From JANFXS01 sp022791155 (lineage in GTDB: Bacteria; Bacillota; Clostridia; Lachnospirales; Anaerotignaceae): DNA of 5,994 nt. The position numbers and the translations under genes were made by a program. Of the stretch, positions 5,491 to 5,994 are shown piece after piece. The notes beneath the pieces were generated by a model, which saw only the letters and a program-made list of their open reading frames with translations, did no database searches and had not been told where the DNA came from. Every line of letters begins with the position of its first letter. The first letter of the stretch is position 1. The DNA is taken from the NCBI GenBank assembly GCA_949743895.1, contig CATJUX010000116.1:1-5994 (forward strand). The letters are read 5' to 3'.

Positions 5491-5510
5491 CGGCAAAAAA
5501 ATAGTTGCCG
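5491..5510. promoter_or_regulatory. Inverted repeat overlapping the secG -35 box
   Basis: CGGCAA (5491-5496) and TTGCCG (5505-5510) are perfect inverted copies separated by 8 bases. The right half is the -35 hexamer itself, a position where a dimeric repressor could block RNA polymerase. Only the geometry is seen; no regulator is known. Confidence 0.35.
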
Positions 5511-5533
5511 TGCTGCATATTGTGTGATACAAT
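5505..5533 (+). promoter_or_regulatory. secG promoter
   Basis: TTGCCG (5505-5510), a 17-bp spacer and TACAAT (5528-5533) fit sigma-A. TG at 5525-5526 forms an extended -10, as in the dctP promoter. The start would fall near 5540, leaving a short leader before the ribosome site GGAGG (5565-5569). Confidence 0.75.
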
Positions 5534-5578
5534 ACATTAATCGGTGAACAAGTATTATAGTTATGGAGGTTTTGCGCT

Positions 5579-5818
5579 ATGAGCACTGTGGGTATGGTTT
5601 TGACGGTGGTGCTTATGATTATCGCCGTTTGTCTTATCTTTATAGTTCTTTTGCAGAACAACAGGGCCGCCGGTTTGGGAGCAATGGGCGGCAACAACGG
5701 AGATTCATATTGGAGCAAGAACAAAGGCAACTCAATTGAGGGCGCGCTCTCAAGATACACAAAAATTGGCGGCGCACTTTTCATGATTGTGGCCGCAGTG
5801 ATTATGTTTGTGAGCTGA
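5579..5818 (+). CDS. secG: SecG subunit of the protein translocase
   Basis: This 79-residue protein matches SecG in size and layout. SecG is a small subunit of the SecYEG membrane channel and aids SecA-driven export. Two membrane segments are visible, residues about 4-26 and 60-78, joined by a cytoplasmic loop with the family pattern LLQNNRAAGLGAMGG (24-38) and EGALSRYTK (54-62) leading into the second segment. The ATG at 5579 has GGAGG at 5565-5569 with 9-base spacing. It has its own promoter and a strong terminator, so it is a single-gene transcript here. In many Bacillota the next gene is rnr (ribonuclease R), followed by smpB. Only a promoter and leader of the following gene lie in this window, so that order cannot be confirmed. 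Confidence 0.93.
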   Translation: MSTVGMVLTVVLMIIAVCLIFIVLLQNNRAAGLGAMGGNNGDSYWSKNKGNSIEGALSRYTKIGGALFMIVAAVIMFVS

Positions 5819-5830
5819 TTGCAAAACGCC

Positions 5831-5860
5831 AAGCCGCTGTTCTTGTGAACGCGGCTTTTT
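5831..5860 (+). terminator. secG terminator
   Basis: AAGCCGC (5831-5837) pairs with GCGGCTT (5851-5857). Beyond one bulged T the stem continues as GTTC/GAAC (5839-5842 with 5847-5850) closed by TTGT. A T run (5856-5860) follows directly. This is a textbook rho-independent terminator 13 bases after the stop. Confidence 0.92.
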
Positions 5861-5905
5861 GTCTGCAAAAAAATCGAATTTTTCAAAAAAATTTTTCGAC
5901 AGTAC

Positions 5906-5933
5906 TTGACAAAGCCAAAAAAGTGAGTATAAT
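5906..5933 (+). promoter_or_regulatory. Strong promoter for a gene beyond the right edge
   Basis: A perfect TTGACA (5906-5911), a 16-bp spacer and a perfect TATAAT (5928-5933) form a near-consensus sigma-A promoter. The A/T tracts at 5867-5896 just upstream could act as an UP element. The transcript would start near 5940 and runs off the window through a G-rich leader (5945-5970). No coding start is visible. Confidence 0.88.
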
Positions 5934-5994
5934 AAGTGAATGTTGCGGGGGCGGAGAGGCCGGGCGACAAGAAAGAGCAATAAAAATCAGTGAA

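Noticed and set aside
5446..5970. 174-codon frame antisense to secG.
   Set aside because: Crosses the secG promoter and terminator and has no ribosome site; secG is certain on the other strand.

Overview
The window reads as a piece of an anaerobic, low-to-moderate GC Bacillota genome, most likely Clostridia. The basis is strong AGGAGG-type ribosome binding sites before most genes, sigma-A-like promoters with extended -10 boxes, AT-rich spacers, a Gram-positive-type lipoprotein with a TRAP-binding-protein fold signature, and a stand-alone secG. The exact genus cannot be read from the sequence.

Layout. Bases 44-170 hold two tandem copies of a 65-66 bp structured repeat, followed by an A-rich, gene-poor stretch to about 629. 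An AzgA-type (NCS2) nucleobase permease lies at 630-2072 (+). A small gene of unknown function (2116-2730, +) follows 43 bp later, probably in the same transcript, and ends at a hairpin terminator. Bases 2770-3291 contain only a doubtful cysteine-rich reading frame. A second gene of unknown function (3292-3780) runs on the minus strand from a TTG start, with its own terminator at 3237-3287. A 466-bp spacer then leads into a promoter and a roughly 160-nt structured leader before a TRAP-transporter solute-binding lipoprotein gene (4247-5350, +). After two hairpins comes secG (5579-5818, +) with its own promoter and terminator. A strong promoter at 5906-5933 drives a gene beyond the right edge.

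How the genes relate. The permease and the binding lipoprotein are separate solute-uptake functions, and secG is a housekeeping export gene. They do not form one pathway. The permease and the 204-residue protein are the only likely operon. The lipoprotein gene lacks the dctQ and dctM membrane partners that normally sit beside it.

Most interesting signals: the dctP leader (a G-rich Shine-Dalgarno-like run with no well-placed start, a near-perfect 18-bp hairpin, and a 30-codon reading frame whose stop overlaps the dctP ribosome binding site); the tandem repeats whose hairpin keeps pairing through a compensatory base change; the internal duplication in the minus-strand unknown protein; and a Shine-Dalgarno sequence placed in a hairpin loop ahead of the 204-residue protein. 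No complete new defence or mobile system is visible.
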